From assembly GCF_040436345.1 (NCBI RefSeq), contig NC_133223.1, positions 17,027,113 through 17,091,112 of the forward strand: DNA of 64,000 bases, written 5' to 3'. Below are positions 12,801 through 24,600 of the stretch, piece after piece. Below the pieces are notes generated by a model. It was not told where the DNA came from, did not search any database, and saw only the letters and a list, made by a program, of their open reading frames with translations. Made by a program: the position numbers and the translations under genes. Source of the DNA: Pagrus major (Eukaryota > Chordata > Actinopteri > Spariformes > Sparidae). The first letter of the stretch is position 1. Every line of letters starts with the position of its first letter.

Positions 12801-15800
12801 CTGTCGGAGATATCACAGAGGCTCCTTAAGCTGTACTCAGACAAGTTTGGACAGGAGAATGTGAAGATGATCCAGGACTCTGGAAGGGTAAGATTTTGTT
12901 GTCATTGCATTTGTTTCTATTTTTTATTATTATTATTTATCAGAATCAGAAATCAGAAATACTTTTGATCCCTGAGGGACAATCTCCACATTACATAAAA
13001 TATGAATAAAATATTAATAGAGAAGACAATAAGAAGTACGGAGAGTAAAAATAAAAAATATACACAAGTAATAGAATATTAAATAACTAAATAAAATAGG
13101 GGGGCAGAGTGGCTGAGACAGAGACACCATTCACCCTATTACAAGACACTGAACCATCAACATGATTTTGAAGCTGTTATTTTAAGGTAAAAAGTTACAT
13201 AGTGTTGTTTTAAGAAACTTAAGGTGGACGATGGTCAGAGTATACTGCATTTCATCAAGGTATAGACAAGAAACCATGTCTTTTAACCATTATTTGAAGC
13301 TAAGAGGAGGAACTCCACTCTCTTGGGAAGTTGATATTTCATTTATGATTCGACCCATAAGATTTATGAAACTTGACACGGGCACTGATCTGATGTGATC
13401 TCATATTTTCTCCTCAGATTAACCCCAAAGACCTGGACTCTAAGTACGCGTATATCCAAGTGACACACGTAACCCCGTACCTGGAGGAGAAGGAGCTGAC
13501 AGACAGGAAGACAGACTTCGAGAAGAGCCACAACATCCGCCGCTTTGTGTTTGAGATGCCTTTCACCATATCGGGCAAAAAGCAGGGTGGGGTGGAGGAA
13601 CAGTGCAAACGCAGGACTATACTAACTAGTAAGTCCCCCTATATACTGTATATAAGATTGGATAAGTTCTTAAAGGAATACTCTAGCTACTTAGTATTGC
13701 AGTTCAATAATTTTAAAAGATCAATATTGGTGCATTAGGGAGGAAGATATCGTGACTTCAAGCTCTTCAAGGTAGAATTACGTGATGAAACCGAGCTGTT
13801 AATAAACAAGATGTTGGTGTCTTTGCATCAAATGATCTTAAATAATCTAAACTGTGGATCACCACCTCCTGTTGTCTGTATATTAACACTTTTGAGGAAA
13901 ACAATCTTCAAATACACTATGCGGAGGCCTATCAGTTTTTGAGGCCTTGCAGTACTCAGAAAGGTCCTGTGCATGAAACGAATATCTTGATTAGATTCTG
14001 AGCCTGTCAGCTGTTCATCAAGGACCTTTCCTATTTCCTAATCAGTTATATTGTTTTATGGTGCAAAAGATCCAAAAGTTCAACCTCACATTCTTATCTT
14101 TATTATGTAAGAGCTTTCAAAATATGCACAGTACACATATTAGTGGATCCTGAGCTGTAAAAATGCACATGCAAGAAGAATGATTCATTAACTAACACCC
14201 CCCTCCTCATTGTGTTTCGTACCGCAGCCACACATTGTTTCCCCTACGTGAAGAAGCGTATCGCAGTGATGTACCAGCACCACACTGACCTGAGCCCCAT
14301 CGAGGTGGCCATCGATGAGATGAGCAAGAAGGTGGCCGAGATCAAACAGCTCTGTTCGTCCAGTGAGGTGGACATGATCCGCCTGCAGCTCAAACTGCAG
14401 GGCAGCATCAGTGTCCAGGTGCCTGCTTTTGTCAACATGAACCCGCACATACACACACTGGACATGCCTAATGAAACCGATAAAGAAATCAGAATTAAAT
14501 GGCTTCTACATCCTCCCTTAGGTTAATGCAGGACCGCTCGCATATGCCCGAGCTTTTCTGGACGACGCGAGCGCCAAGAAGTATCCTGATAACAAGGTCA
14601 AACAGCTGAAGGAGGTCTTCAGGTGAGATGAGATGTCAACAGCTCATAATGTGTGTGCAAATCTTGATGAGGCTTCATCACACCTCAACACACGACCTGT
14701 TTTTGAGCAGGCATTTTGTGGAGGCATGTGGCCACGGCTTGGGCATCAACGAGCGGCTGATCAAAGAGGACCAGCAGGAGTATCACGATGAGATGAAGGC
14801 CAACTACAGAGACCTCGCCAGAGAGCTGTCCATCATCATGCATGAGCAGGTGAGTACAGTGTCAGTAACTGAAGTAGCAGTGTATTACTTTATTCAATAC
14901 GAATGCTGCACCTGTAATCAACAGATAATTCTCCTTGATAACACCATTCTCTGTTTTTCCCTTGTGCTGACATGAGCAGATTGGATGGTAATGCAAGAAG
15001 CACCAATATGAAATAAAGACTGAGTTGTTCATTTGTTGGTCCAGCCAGACACAAGCATCCCCTACATTTTCATTCCTGCCAAACCATTAGAAATGTGATC
15101 TGACAATAATCCTTGACCCATCTGTGTATAAACACTCTAAGACCTCTTTAACATTTCTTGAACGTTCCTATGTTTCTCTTGTTCTCTGTTCTATTGTGTT
15201 ACCACCACAGACAAAATCTGTAGCAAAGCTGCTAAAGCTAAGGTTCATAATCTTGACCTTAAACAGCACTGAATAGATTGGCTGAGTTATCTGTTCTGAT
15301 CACAGACAGGCCTTATCTTTACAGCCTTGCAATAAATAAGAAATCAGCTTAACATAAAATATCCTCACACGTGGAACGCATGCCCACTGTCAATAAAAAT
15401 GACTTATCCTCCTGATTAGGGCTGCAACTAACTAACTAACTATTATTTTCACCCTCCATTATTCAGCCGATTATACTCTTATTTCTTTGGTCTATGAGAC
15501 TTCAAAAATTTGTTTTTCAAGGTGACATCTTCAGCTTCTTATTTTGTTTGATTAATAGTCCTAAACTGAAATTGTTAGTTTTTTATAATGTAAGACAGGA
15601 AAAAGCAGCAAGTCTTCACACTGAAAGGCTGGAACCATGAAATATTTGGTATTTTCACACAAAAATTGACTCAGACTATTAAAGATAAGTAATAATAGTC
15701 AAAACAGTCACCAATTATTTTGACGTTCTTTGTCTAAATGATTAATCGTCTAATCCAGGGCCGGCCAAATTAGGGCCTGTGGGCTAAAGTTGGCCCGCCA

Positions 15801-16750
15801 GATCTTTTTAGCGAAAAAAATAAAATAAAATTCATTAAAATAATTATTATAATTTATTTTTTGTGAAGTAAAATGCTTTTTAAATGTAGGATCCCTAATT
15901 GTTAATTATATTTCATTATGTGAGCAACGGTTCGCGAAGGAAGTCATTATTATCAGTAAGGGAATCAGGGATCCATGTTGCATCCTAACAGAAATTTGGA
16001 GCTTGCTTTTGGCTGGTAGCCCACCACTAAGTTTCAGTTTTGGCCCTCCATGAGCTCTTCTCCTGAAATTACAAAACTCAAAACTTAAAACTGACCTTTT
16101 CTCCCTCTTCTATGAATTCTCTTGATGCTGCAGCTGGCTAGACCAACAATCACTTATGGATCTCTTTTGGATTGCTGACATTTTTATTTTCTCTGCACGT
16201 GTGTACAGTTTGTATGTATGCATGTACATATACTGTATGTATATACATGTACATCTGCCTGTGTATGAACAGCATGTGTATATGTATGTACATACATCTG
16301 AATGTCTGTGTTGCACACTTGTTTTACTCTTGATGCTGTGTAGTTGGATTGGCTGTTTGAATCTTTTTTCATTTCCTGTTTTATGTGTCTATTAATCTTC
16401 ATGAAAGATAAAGCATTAAAGGAAAAGTTTGACTGTTTTTGAAAGATGAATACACTCCAAATTCTTACCAAGTATATCTGTTTAATTTCTAGTCAGAATA
16501 TCTCATTACAGTTAATGTAAGACATCTAGAGAGTATAATAACCAAGAAATACTGTACGTTCTTTATTGGAGTTTAACACATTTTTGAAGTGGCATTTGAA
16601 CGTCTCCTTCTTCCCTGCCTCCAGATCAGTCCTGTGGAAGATGGCATGAAGAGCGTTCTTCCAGACTCGCTTCACATCTTCAACGCCATCAGCGGCACGC
16701 CAACCAGCACCATCATCCAGGGAATCCCCAGCTCTTCTTCGGTGGTATGA
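893..16750 (+). CDS. dock9: DOCK9 (zizimin1) C-terminal half, 5'-partial
   Basis: DOCK-D family guanine-nucleotide exchange factor that loads GTP on Cdc42 through its DHR2 domain, acting at membranes and the actin cytoskeleton. Exons seen: 893-1071, 1178-1294, 2131-2242, 2333-2466, optional 2659-2823, 3876-3990, 4102-4168, 4253-4300, 5853-5989, 6870-6985, 7089-7226, 7332-7514, 8190-8303, 8401-8616, 8846-8903, 9015-9121, 10191-10313, 10419-10532, microexons 10786-10791 and 12140-12169, 12741-12887, 13418-13628, 14228-14418, 14522-14622, 14711-14849, 16625-16750 (TGA). All junctions are GT-AG and every phase closes, giving about 1,008 in-window codons without the cassette, roughly half a DOCK9 protein. 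Diagnostic family stretches are [101 protein letters not shown] and [15 protein letters not shown]. The C terminus is SSSSVV. DOCK9 fits better than DOCK10/11 by recalled sequence and by the slc15a1/stk24 neighbours. Which teleost paralog this is cannot be told. Confidence 0.95.
2659..2823 (+). CDS. dock9: candidate in-frame cassette exon of dock9 (165 nt)
   Basis: The stretch is GC-rich and fully open between a CAG acceptor (2656-2658) and a GTACAA donor (2824). Its length is 165 nt, exactly 55 codons, and both flanking constitutive exons meet here in phase 0, so inclusion or skipping keeps the frame. The peptide runs [16 protein letters not shown] and on through a Met/Thr/Arg-rich middle. 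It contains an RRHS basophilic-kinase-like motif and sits in the Ser-rich linker N-terminal to DHR2. I do not remember this peptide from human DOCK9, where SLDK is followed by the next exon directly. The acceptor's pyrimidine tract lies about 20 nt upstream. Transcription is unproven. Confidence 0.6.
4636..4845. repeat. degenerate tandem repeat (TTTAGCCATTACTTTTAGCT-like)
   Basis: About six imperfect units of roughly 30-37 bp, each built from TTTAGCYATTAC followed by TTTAGCTAACTATTT and an AATCC/AACC link, lie in the dock9 intron 4301-5852. The rest of that intron shows no gene. Confidence 0.65.
5853..5921 (+). other. dock9: alternatively spliced 5' part of dock9 exon (second in-frame acceptor)
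   Basis: The exon 5853-5989 contains an internal acceptor, GTAACAG at 5915-5921. Using it would start the exon at 5922 and remove exactly 69 nt (23 codons, NQDGAGPV through SRNR). The result would join YIAR to [10 protein letters not shown]. From memory, human DOCK9 has both a YIARTGMMHAR form and a longer form, so this looks like conserved alternative 3' splice-site choice. Usage in this fish is inferred. Confidence 0.55.
9322..9700. repeat. probable degenerate MITE in dock9 intron
   Basis: The left edge reads AAAGGCACGGTGCATAACAT and the right part reads CCCCTAGTGGCAGAAATTAT. Both are common terminal words of teleost short inverted-repeat elements. The inverted match is weak (TTTCTGC against GCAGAAA) and I could not fix the ends. 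The surrounding intron 9122-10190 holds nothing else recognisable. Confidence 0.35.
10786..10791 (+). CDS. dock9: 6-nt microexon of dock9 (Ala-Ala)
   Basis: The six bases GCAGCG lie between a TCCTCTGTGAAG acceptor and a strong GTAAGT donor. They encode Ala-Ala in phase 0 between FFGQ (ends 10532) and the next microexon [10 protein letters not shown] (12140). From memory, the human long isoform reads [14 protein letters not shown] at this point and the short isoform FFGQGFFEDE, so position, reading and phase all agree. The cue is short, so confidence rests on this alignment and on the good donor. Confidence 0.7.
10915..11794. mobile_element. hAT-like MITE, 880 bp, with 8-bp target-site duplication
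   Basis: The element begins CAGTGTTGGGG and ends CCCCAACACTG, perfect 11-bp terminal inverts. The inverted similarity continues inward as GTTACTT-type words (GTTACTT at the left, AAGTAGTGTC and GTAATGCGTTAC at the right). It is flanked by a perfect 8-bp direct repeat, GTCACCAC, at 10907-10914 and 11795-11802. An 8-bp duplication is the hAT hallmark. No transposase ORF is present, so it is non-autonomous. It lies in the dock9 intron between the two microexons. Confidence 0.85.
12140..12169 (+). CDS. dock9: 30-nt microexon of dock9 ([10 protein letters not shown])
   Basis: The 30-nt exon sits between acceptor CACCCCTGTAG and donor GTAAAT, phase 0 on both sides. It encodes an acidic decapeptide matching the human isoform segment QYQFTDSE, followed by [17 protein letters not shown] in exon 12741-12887. 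It can be skipped together with, or separately from, the 6-nt exon without breaking frame. It falls in the DHR2 domain between FRVAFFGQ and GFFEDED. Confidence 0.8.
12937..13130. repeat. retroelement-like 3' tail (GATCCCTGAGGGAC motif)
   Basis: AATCAGAAATCAGAAATACT followed by TTTTGATCCCTGAGGGACAA and an A/T-rich tail is a motif I recognise as widespread in fish genomes at retrotransposon or SINE ends. The family is not assigned. It lies in the dock9 intron 12888-13417. Confidence 0.45.
15413..15762. repeat. teleost GGGCTGCAACTAA-type MITE
   Basis: The element starts ATTAGGGCTGCAACTAACTA, has the internal words usual for this family (ATTATTTTCA, AAATATTTGGTATTTTCACA, TAATAGTCAAAACAG), and ends with ATGATTAATCGTCTAAT. 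It lies in the dock9 intron 14850-16624. Related copies in this window are at 30,506-30,893 and 33,092-33,262, with a fragment near 24,540-24,610. Confidence 0.6.
16195..16297. repeat. alternating TG/CA/TA low-complexity tract
   Basis: The stretch is rich in GTATGTA, ACATGTACAT and GTGTATATG with self-complementary words, an alternating purine-pyrimidine tract inside a dock9 intron. Nothing suggests coding; the ORFs here on both strands are low-complexity artefacts. Confidence 0.55.
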
Positions 16751-17725
16751 TGCTTGCCCGGGTTAGCTTTGGGCTCGAAACTCGCCTACCAGGCGTGCCA
16801 GTTATGCCATATTGTCACTTCTAAATCCCGATCCTGCCTCTCTTCTGTCAGCTTAAAGGGAAACGGACAAAAGCACAGACAACTCTGACCACCTCTGACC
16901 TTTGTCAGTGAACCATGACCAGGCACTGGACCTATCAAATGTATACACATGGCTGTGTTGGATGTGGTTATTTTAAAGAGAGAGGATCATGCGGGAGAGA
17001 TGACAGACTTTGGCCAGAAATCATGTGTGATGAGACATTTTCTGACCACTCCTTCACCCATTTCTACCTGAAAAGACTGGGCTGTGTTTCCACGGAGACA
17101 TTCCTGTTGAGATCTTTAATATGCATGTCATCACGTCATACCCACCACCCTTGAAAAAAGCCCTTTTTTGTTTACTTTGATAATGTTTCACCTTGTTTTT
17201 GTATGTACAGTATTCCACTTTTATAAGCCACTGTATTGATGTCTCTGATGAACAGTATATGCTGCAAACATTGACGCTCCATCTCCCTGTACATGAAGTT
17301 ATATTTCTATAAAATGCAAAAGGGCCTCCTCTGACTCAACCTTAAATCACTTCAATGTCTTAGAATGGGAGCGTTTTTAAATATTTAAAGCCATTGCATA
17401 CAAAAAAAAGTATATTCCAAGTTGTTTATTACTGTATATAAAAAAAGGAGTGTGTGCAATATTTGCTGTGTGGGGCTCATACACTGTAAAGATGATGTTC
17501 ACCTTCTTGCCAAAGCGATGAGGTGTGGAACCAGACACTACGCCTACTGTGGAAGTAATATGAAGCTTTTACCATGTTAGTGTTCATTGAAATGTTCAAG
17601 AAATTGTTTTATATTTGGGAAGCAATGTTTTCTTTTTTATTTTTATTTAACGCAAAGTCACTGTTCTGCTGTAAACAGAGATGTTTCCCTAATGCTTTTC
17701 TTTTAAATAAAATACACTCTTTTCT
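16751..17725 (+). other. dock9: dock9 3'UTR and poly(A) signal
   Basis: The sequence after the TGA stop carries no further recognisable coding sequence. An AATAAA at 17,706-17,711, followed by a T-rich stretch, marks the likely cleavage region. Confidence 0.65.
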
Positions 17726-17781
17726 CTGCACTCATGAATCCTTATTTTATTAAAGTGTATTCTTGTTTTTATTCCTATTTT

Positions 17782-17997
17782 AAAGGTGCACTATGTAGTT
17801 TTGGGGATGAAAGGACAACACAATTTCATACTGTTTTACTTTGTTTATATGTGGCGGACCCTGCCACCTTTATAGCATCAAACAGTGTTCTGGGGACCTT
17901 ATTTTCCTCTGAGAACAGCTTGTTTAGTCAGTTATGGAAAAGAAAAAAAATTCTGAGTTTGAGTTTCTTCTCCAATATGACATAGTGCCCCTCTAAA
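17782..17997. repeat. short MITE-like element (AAAGGTGCACTATGTAG)
   Basis: The left end AAAGGTGCACTATGTAG matches the inverted right end GACATAGTGCCCCTCTAAAG imperfectly. The element is about 216 bp and lies just downstream of the dock9 poly(A) signal. A related element with better ends is at 25,144. After it, 17,998-18,480 is repeat-like intergenic DNA (GGGGCTATATGTAAGAATTG, GCTAACTAGCTAGC) with no gene seen. Confidence 0.5.
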
Positions 17998-18494
17998 GGG
18001 GCTATATGTAAGAATTGTAGTTTAAAACATTCCAAAATGAACTAAAATTATCAACAGAGCGTAAAGAAATGACAGTATTGACGTTATGTCAAAGGCCTCT
18101 ATGCATTTTGTGCTGCAGCGATAGCTTCAGAAGTTAGCATGCTAACTAGCTAGCTTCTAGTCTTGTCTTGCAAAACCACTTTGTACCTTAAGAGACAATA
18201 GTGAGTCACTGTAGCGGCCAGTGTCCCCTAAAGAAAAGAACTGATACAAGCAAAGCAAGAGATAGCGTTAGCGTTAGCATTCCACTGCTGGGACTAGCGC
18301 TTGGCTTTTGAAAGAAGTTTGATGCTAAACTCACAATGACTATTCTAGACCATTAAGTAAACAGAGATTAATGTTAATGTTGGCTATGTAGCATTAGCTT
18401 GTAGCTATTGTAGTATAACATTACTGACTGTGTTAACGTTTACAAAGTCTGGGACTGAACTTAGCCGCCTCCCTATCTCCTATATCTCATGTTC

Positions 18495-18666
18495 CCTCCC
18501 ATCATAAAAGCAACACAGTCAGCAGTGTCGAAGGGGCTGATAAGAAGCAATATTACTGACACTCACACTCCCACTCCCACGAGTGAACAGTGAAGGATCA
18601 ATTAACAGATGCTCCTCGCAGGAATCTCAAAGGAATATCAAACGGCAGCAGCTTCACTCAAACATC
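18495..18666 (+). promoter_or_regulatory. slc15a1: putative slc15a1 core promoter and 5'UTR
   Basis: A TATA-like CATAAAAG lies at 18,503-18,510, about 160 bp before the slc15a1 ATG. A consensus GATA site, TGATAAG, lies at 18,538-18,544. GATA and CDX factors are known regulators of intestinal genes, so the site is plausible, but one 7-bp match is weak. The start site itself is not visible. Confidence 0.4.
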
Positions 18667-21600
18667 ATGACTGGTGAGTTTGCAAACATTTCTTTTTGTG
18701 TATTTTAATTTGAATACACAAACATTAATATCCCAGAGTAGAGGTTGCAGGCACCTGAAAGACGAGTCAGAACAAACAAAGAAAACTTGTTGCTCATGTA
18801 TAACTGCTGAAAAATTGAGAGAAAGATAACTACAAAGGCAGTTAATATGCTACAGTTTTTTCTCTTTTTATGAAATACAGCTGGTTTTTTAAACTGGTTT
18901 CATCTTGTGTCTTAGATAAGGAGGATCCCAGGAAAGAGAGAAGGAGCAAAGGGACGGTAAGTACCTAACTTATTTCATGTTAATGTAGTGTTTGCAATCC
19001 TCCTCATATGTCAGTAGTGTACTACTGGAGGCAAATTTATAGGTACTTGTAATTTACTTGAGTATTTTAAGCTACTTCATGCTTACCACATTACAGAGGG
19101 AAATGTTTGACTTTTGACACCACTGTATTATTTCACATCTCCATCTAGATTGTGCATCTAAAACATGTTAAATGTATAAATACATTAGCTTTTTATGCAA
19201 TGTAAACTTCCTAAAATGAAATCAAGTTAAAATGAGCTCCACTTCAACAACATTAAAATACTGCCTACATGTTAATGCCTCAATAATGATAATCCAATAA
19301 CACAATTATAACACAAACATGGATCATTTAGCATAATTACAATTGTACTGTTGATCAGTGATGGAATGTAACCAAGTACATTTAACCACGTACTGTACAA
19401 TTTTGAGTTACTCATACTTGAATTTGCCTGAATTTCCATTTTCTGCTTTACTTCCACTTGCAGGCACAATTTGTGATTTTTTACCCTACTATATTTATTT
19501 GATACATTTAGTTACTAGTTACTTTACAGATTAAATGCTGCATCAGAGCCAAAGTAGCACATTTTTAAATTAATGTATTTTATCTACAATTGGATAAAAA
19601 ATCCCTGATTCTGATCACCAAAAAATGCTGGAGATTGGATCTAATAATTAGTGTATCAGCTGACCCCAGTACACAGTAAATGAATACATGCAATTTACTT
19701 TTACTCGTACCATTGATACTTAAGTACATTTATTGCCACAAAATTACTTTTGATACTTAAATACAGTTATTATTGGATACTTTACGTACTGAAGACTTTT
19801 ACTGAAGTACTTTTTTTACTATATTAACACGATATCTTTACTTTTACTCAAGCATGATTTTCAGGCACTTTTTACAACACTGCTTTTGATACATAAAGAA
19901 CATTTCATTGCAAATTTTGTGTACTGTACTTAAAATTATGAATGCAGGACTTAGCCTATTAGTGGACAATCATCGTGTATTGCTAATTCTATATAAGTAA
20001 ATGATCTAAATACTTTCTCCCCCACTGCTGAACACTATTGTTGATTCTCTTATCCATTAGAGTAAAGAGGTGTTAGGCTACCCGATCAGCATCTTCTTCA
20101 TTGTTGTGAATGAGTTCTGCGAGAGGTTCTCCTACTATGGCATGCGAGGTGAGAATATTTCCTTCCTAACCACGTGATAGCTATTGTCTTATTTTTTTCA
20201 AATTATCTATTTTGTCAGAGCTGATACTGTTCAGTCTTAGACTGATACTGTATAATAATAAGAAGTCTTTGTCTCCACTGCCTGTCCACAGCTGTCCTCG
20301 TGCTGTACTTTAAGTACTTCTTGCGCTGGGACAATGACATGGCCACTTCCATCTATCACGTCTTCGTGGCTCTCTGCTACCTGACCCCGATCCTTGGAGC
20401 CATCATAGCCGACTCCTGGCTGGGAAAGTTTAAGTGAGTGGCTTCCTCAATTTCCATTGATTGAGTGCATGAAGGCTTTAATTATTTTTGCCATTATTAA
20501 ACATATGCATCTACCCCCAAAAAACAAAGATTTAGTCCAAAGTAGAAAAAATGAGTTTAGATTTGTCAGCAGAACTTTTTTATTTATTTTCCTGATGATT
20601 TATTTTGAAGCCCATCAGAGGGGGCAAATCCTTAGGTTGGGAACCTCTGGACTACTTCTAGCTGATGATACTTTGGTAATGTGTTTTTGAATGTTGAATT
20701 GGTACTTTTACGTCACCAGTACTATCTCTCTCCCTCTTCCTCTCACAGGACGATCATCTACCTGTCCATTGTCTATGCGATCGGCCAGGTTACGATGGCC
20801 GTCAGTGCAATCCATGACATCACTGACGTAGACAGAGATGGGACACCAGACAACATGACCTTTCATGTGTGGGTTTCTATTCTATTATAGACATATTGAA
20901 TGTTTGCTTCTGGAAGGCAGCTTTCAGCACATACTTCTACTGTACCTTCTTCTCATCCACATGTTCCTCTTCACATGCAGTGTGATGTCCATGGTGGGTC
21001 TCTTCCTCATCGCTTTGGGCACTGGTGGCATCAAACCTTGTGTTTCTGCCTTTGGTGGAGACCAGTTTAATGAGCATCAGGTTAGAGCATTACCTCCTTT
21101 CTGTCTATACATTGGCTTTAGTCTCCCCCTAATAGTTGGCATCAACGTAGGCAATGAGCATATAATCTCAACACCCAGTTCAAATACTTGCATTGTTGCT
21201 CTACTATCCACTGTACTCCATCAAAATGTAGGCAGAAATCCCCTGAGGTACTTAAAACAAGGCTTAGCCTCTAGACGTGCTAGCATTTCTGTGTAGCTGG
21301 GGACTACCCATTGTTCCAAGGGCCCATTATTCCAAAACCCCAATACTCCAAAATCACTCTGATTCATGTTGTTCATCAAATAATAACGAACAAATGTTCT
21401 TAATGTCAAACCAAAGAAGATTAAGATTAAGGTTAAGGTTAAGGTTAAGGTTAAGATTGGGGTTAGGGTTAGGGCATAGGGTGGTCATTAAGGATTTCGC
21501 TATGATTGGATGATTCATTGCCATTCTAGGAAAAAACTTAACACTGAATTCTAACATTACTGTACTAACATGCTGATGTATAGCAGTTCAACTGCTTACC

Positions 21601-24600
21601 AAGTTTAACCTCTCAGTTAAGCATGTAAGCATGCTAACATTTGCTAATTAGAGCCAGACACAAAGTACAGCTGAGACTCATGGGAATGTCATGAATTTTG
21701 CAGCTAAATTAGTCATAAATGAAAGAATCGGACAAGTTAAAAATTTAGATCTGATGATGCCGTAAGATGAGAAGTGAAAGGGGAACTACCACTGCATATT
21801 TGAGAAAAAAATAATTAATTAAAAAGCCTTTTGTGGCTCCAGGGGGAGCTGTGTCACAGCTGATAAACTGCCTCAAGTGTTGTCACTGAAGTCAGTCACA
21901 GTACTAGCTAAAGATGAATTTTAAAAGCTGCATTGTGGGTACTGTAGTCCTCAGGATTTGTCAAGAAAATGTTGACACTTTTTTAAGTCTCAAAATTGAC
22001 TAATAATTGGCAAATTGGCTTTATTCTGTGTTTTTTTTTATAACTATTTTGAGTCCACCACTGTAAAACAGGATTGCAATACTAAATCAGTATAGGGTAC
22101 TCTTTAAAGGAATCTAAGCTACTTCGTTTCCTCCTTAGATCCATGTTGCAAGCATGGCTATAAAATCTGTGCTCTCTTTATCTTTTAATATCATAAACAC
22201 AGATATCAATACCACTTTGGAATTGATTACACATCATATTCTGTATTGCACAACATGCGTGCAACACGTGATAACTGGTCACTGATATATTTCTCTGTGC
22301 AGGACAAGCAGAGGAGAACTTTCTTCTCTGTTTTCTACCTGTGCATCAATGGTGGGAGTCTCCTGTCAACCATTATCACTCCAATCCTCAGAGGTAGATA
22401 TGAGAAGGACATAAACTTTATGACGAACAGTGCCATAAACTTCAGTGCATGTGAAAGTCCTTGAGTACAGTTTAAGTAACAGTTGTCTCCATCTGCAGCT
22501 CAGGAATGTGGCATCTACGCTAAGGAGAAGTGTTATTCTCTGGCCTTTGGCGTCCCTGCAGCGCTAATGGTGGTTGCGCTTGGTATGTCTAAACTATATG
22601 GAGACTGTGATATGCACATAAAGCAGTAATATAAAGATTTGGTTCATATGATGATGATGTTGTGCCTGTGATGTCCCTAACAGTGGTGTTTATCATCGGA
22701 AGTGGTATGTACTACAAAGCAGAACCACAGGGAAACATCATGCTGGATGTGTGTAAATGTATTGGGGTGAGTCTGGTTTACATTTTCATCAACACATTCT
22801 GCATCAATGTGTAACAACAGTTGCTCTAAAAACCATATTTCTTCCCTTAGTTTGCCATTTCAAATCGCATCAGGCACAGATACAGAGGATACCCAAGGAG
22901 GGCGCACTGGATGGACTGGGCAGAGGAAAGATATGATGTGAGTTTCACTTCATTTAATTCTCTAAAGTTTCTAACAAGCTGTTTTGTAGCTGGAATAACA
23001 CCAGTTCATATTGTGTCTGTCTGTGCCGTAGAAACTCCTCATTGCTCAAATCAAAATGGTGCTGAAGGTCCTCTTCTTATACATCCCACTCCCGATGTTC
23101 TGGACCCTGTTCGACCAAAAGGTACCTTAGAGTTACTCTTGCTTTTGAAAAGGAAACTTTACTTGTCAGCAGTGGAAACTGTGCTAAACTTTGCATCTCT
23201 ATTAAAGGGTTCTAGATGGACTCTGCAAGCCACCACCATGGATGGAAACTTTGTAAGTTTGGTGATAAAAACAACTATAAATATATTTGAATTCAGTGAA
23301 GTAATGTGTTCATGTTCTAATAATGTTGTTGTGTCTGCAGGGTGCTCTTGTTATACAGCCAGATCAGATGCAGGTAAGTTAAAATAATTATTTTTTAATT
23401 TTAGTGGCGGCGTTGGCTTGTAGTGTGCTTTATTTGAGAAAATGTTCACTGTGTTCATTTATGTTTTTGAAAGACCGTCAACCCCATCCTGATCCTGACT
23501 CTGGTGCCTATCATGGACAGTCTCGTCTACCCTTTGATCCAAAAATGTGGTTTGAACTTTACGTAAGTAGTCTGAATCAGGCCCATACAAATATGAATAT
23601 ACTGATATTCCAGTCATGAAAAGAAAATGTATTCTTGCATTAAAATGTAGAAATTTTGTGCTGTAATTCTGTCAGAAGTTCTACAAATCAATAACAGCAA
23701 TTAATGTTCATTCAACAGACCTCTGAAAAGAATGACAGTGGGGATGCTTATGGCAGCCATAGCGTTCGTCTGCGCTGGCTTGGTTCAGATTGAAATTGAT
23801 GTAAGTAGAAAAAAGTTACTGTGTTCATCTCCTTATAAACTGTAAAATGCACATCAGTTACATTTATTTTAAACCCACAGTTAAGGTTCAAACTAACTTT
23901 GCTAATGCAAGTATAAAAAGTACTCTTGGAATTCATAACAAGGACAAGTGCTCATTTCTAATTTGTGTACAATTTTTCAGAAAACCTTGCCCACCTTCCC
24001 ATCGGCCTCCCAGAGTCAGTTGAAATTACTCAACATGGGCAATAGTCCACTGACAGTTAGTCTGACTGGCATGGATCCTATTGATCTTCCTGCAGGCCGG
24101 GTATGTCCTCACACAAAAACACACACAACTTTTATAAAATTGGGAATTGCAGGCTTAAAATTCTGTAAAATGAAGTGGCATGCAATCCAAAATAGCATTG
24201 TTTATATGCACAGTTTGAACAGTTTCTTTGTTCTGCAGGCCACTGATGAATTCATCATGCTTTATGGAGACAATGTTAACGTTTCAATAGTCAACAATGG
24301 GATGAAAACAATTCCCTTGGCAAAGGGAAAGCGACAAACGCTTCTCATTCCTTCAAACATCTCTGAGGAATGGCGTATGGTGAGTTAGAAGCAGAGAATG
24401 ATCAAAATAAAGACACAGAGGCCTTTTAACAGTTCAATTAATCAACATTTTTCCTCCAGACTGATGATTTGATTTCCAAGCCAGAACAAGGCAGCAATGC
24501 AGTCCGGTAAGTTGATTTGCAAATGTTTTAACAGCAGCAAATATTCTGTTATTAATCACTGACTATTTTGATAATCGACTAATTGTTTTAGTCTAAATTA

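Noticed and set aside
16110-16471. Overlapping ORFs on both strands
   Set aside because: They come from the alternating TG/CA/TA low-complexity tract in a dock9 intron.
22911-23387. 158-codon forward ORF
   Set aside because: It runs across slc15a1 exons and introns in mixed frames; the true exons 22851-22937, 23032-23121, 23208-23252 and 23341-23373 explain it.
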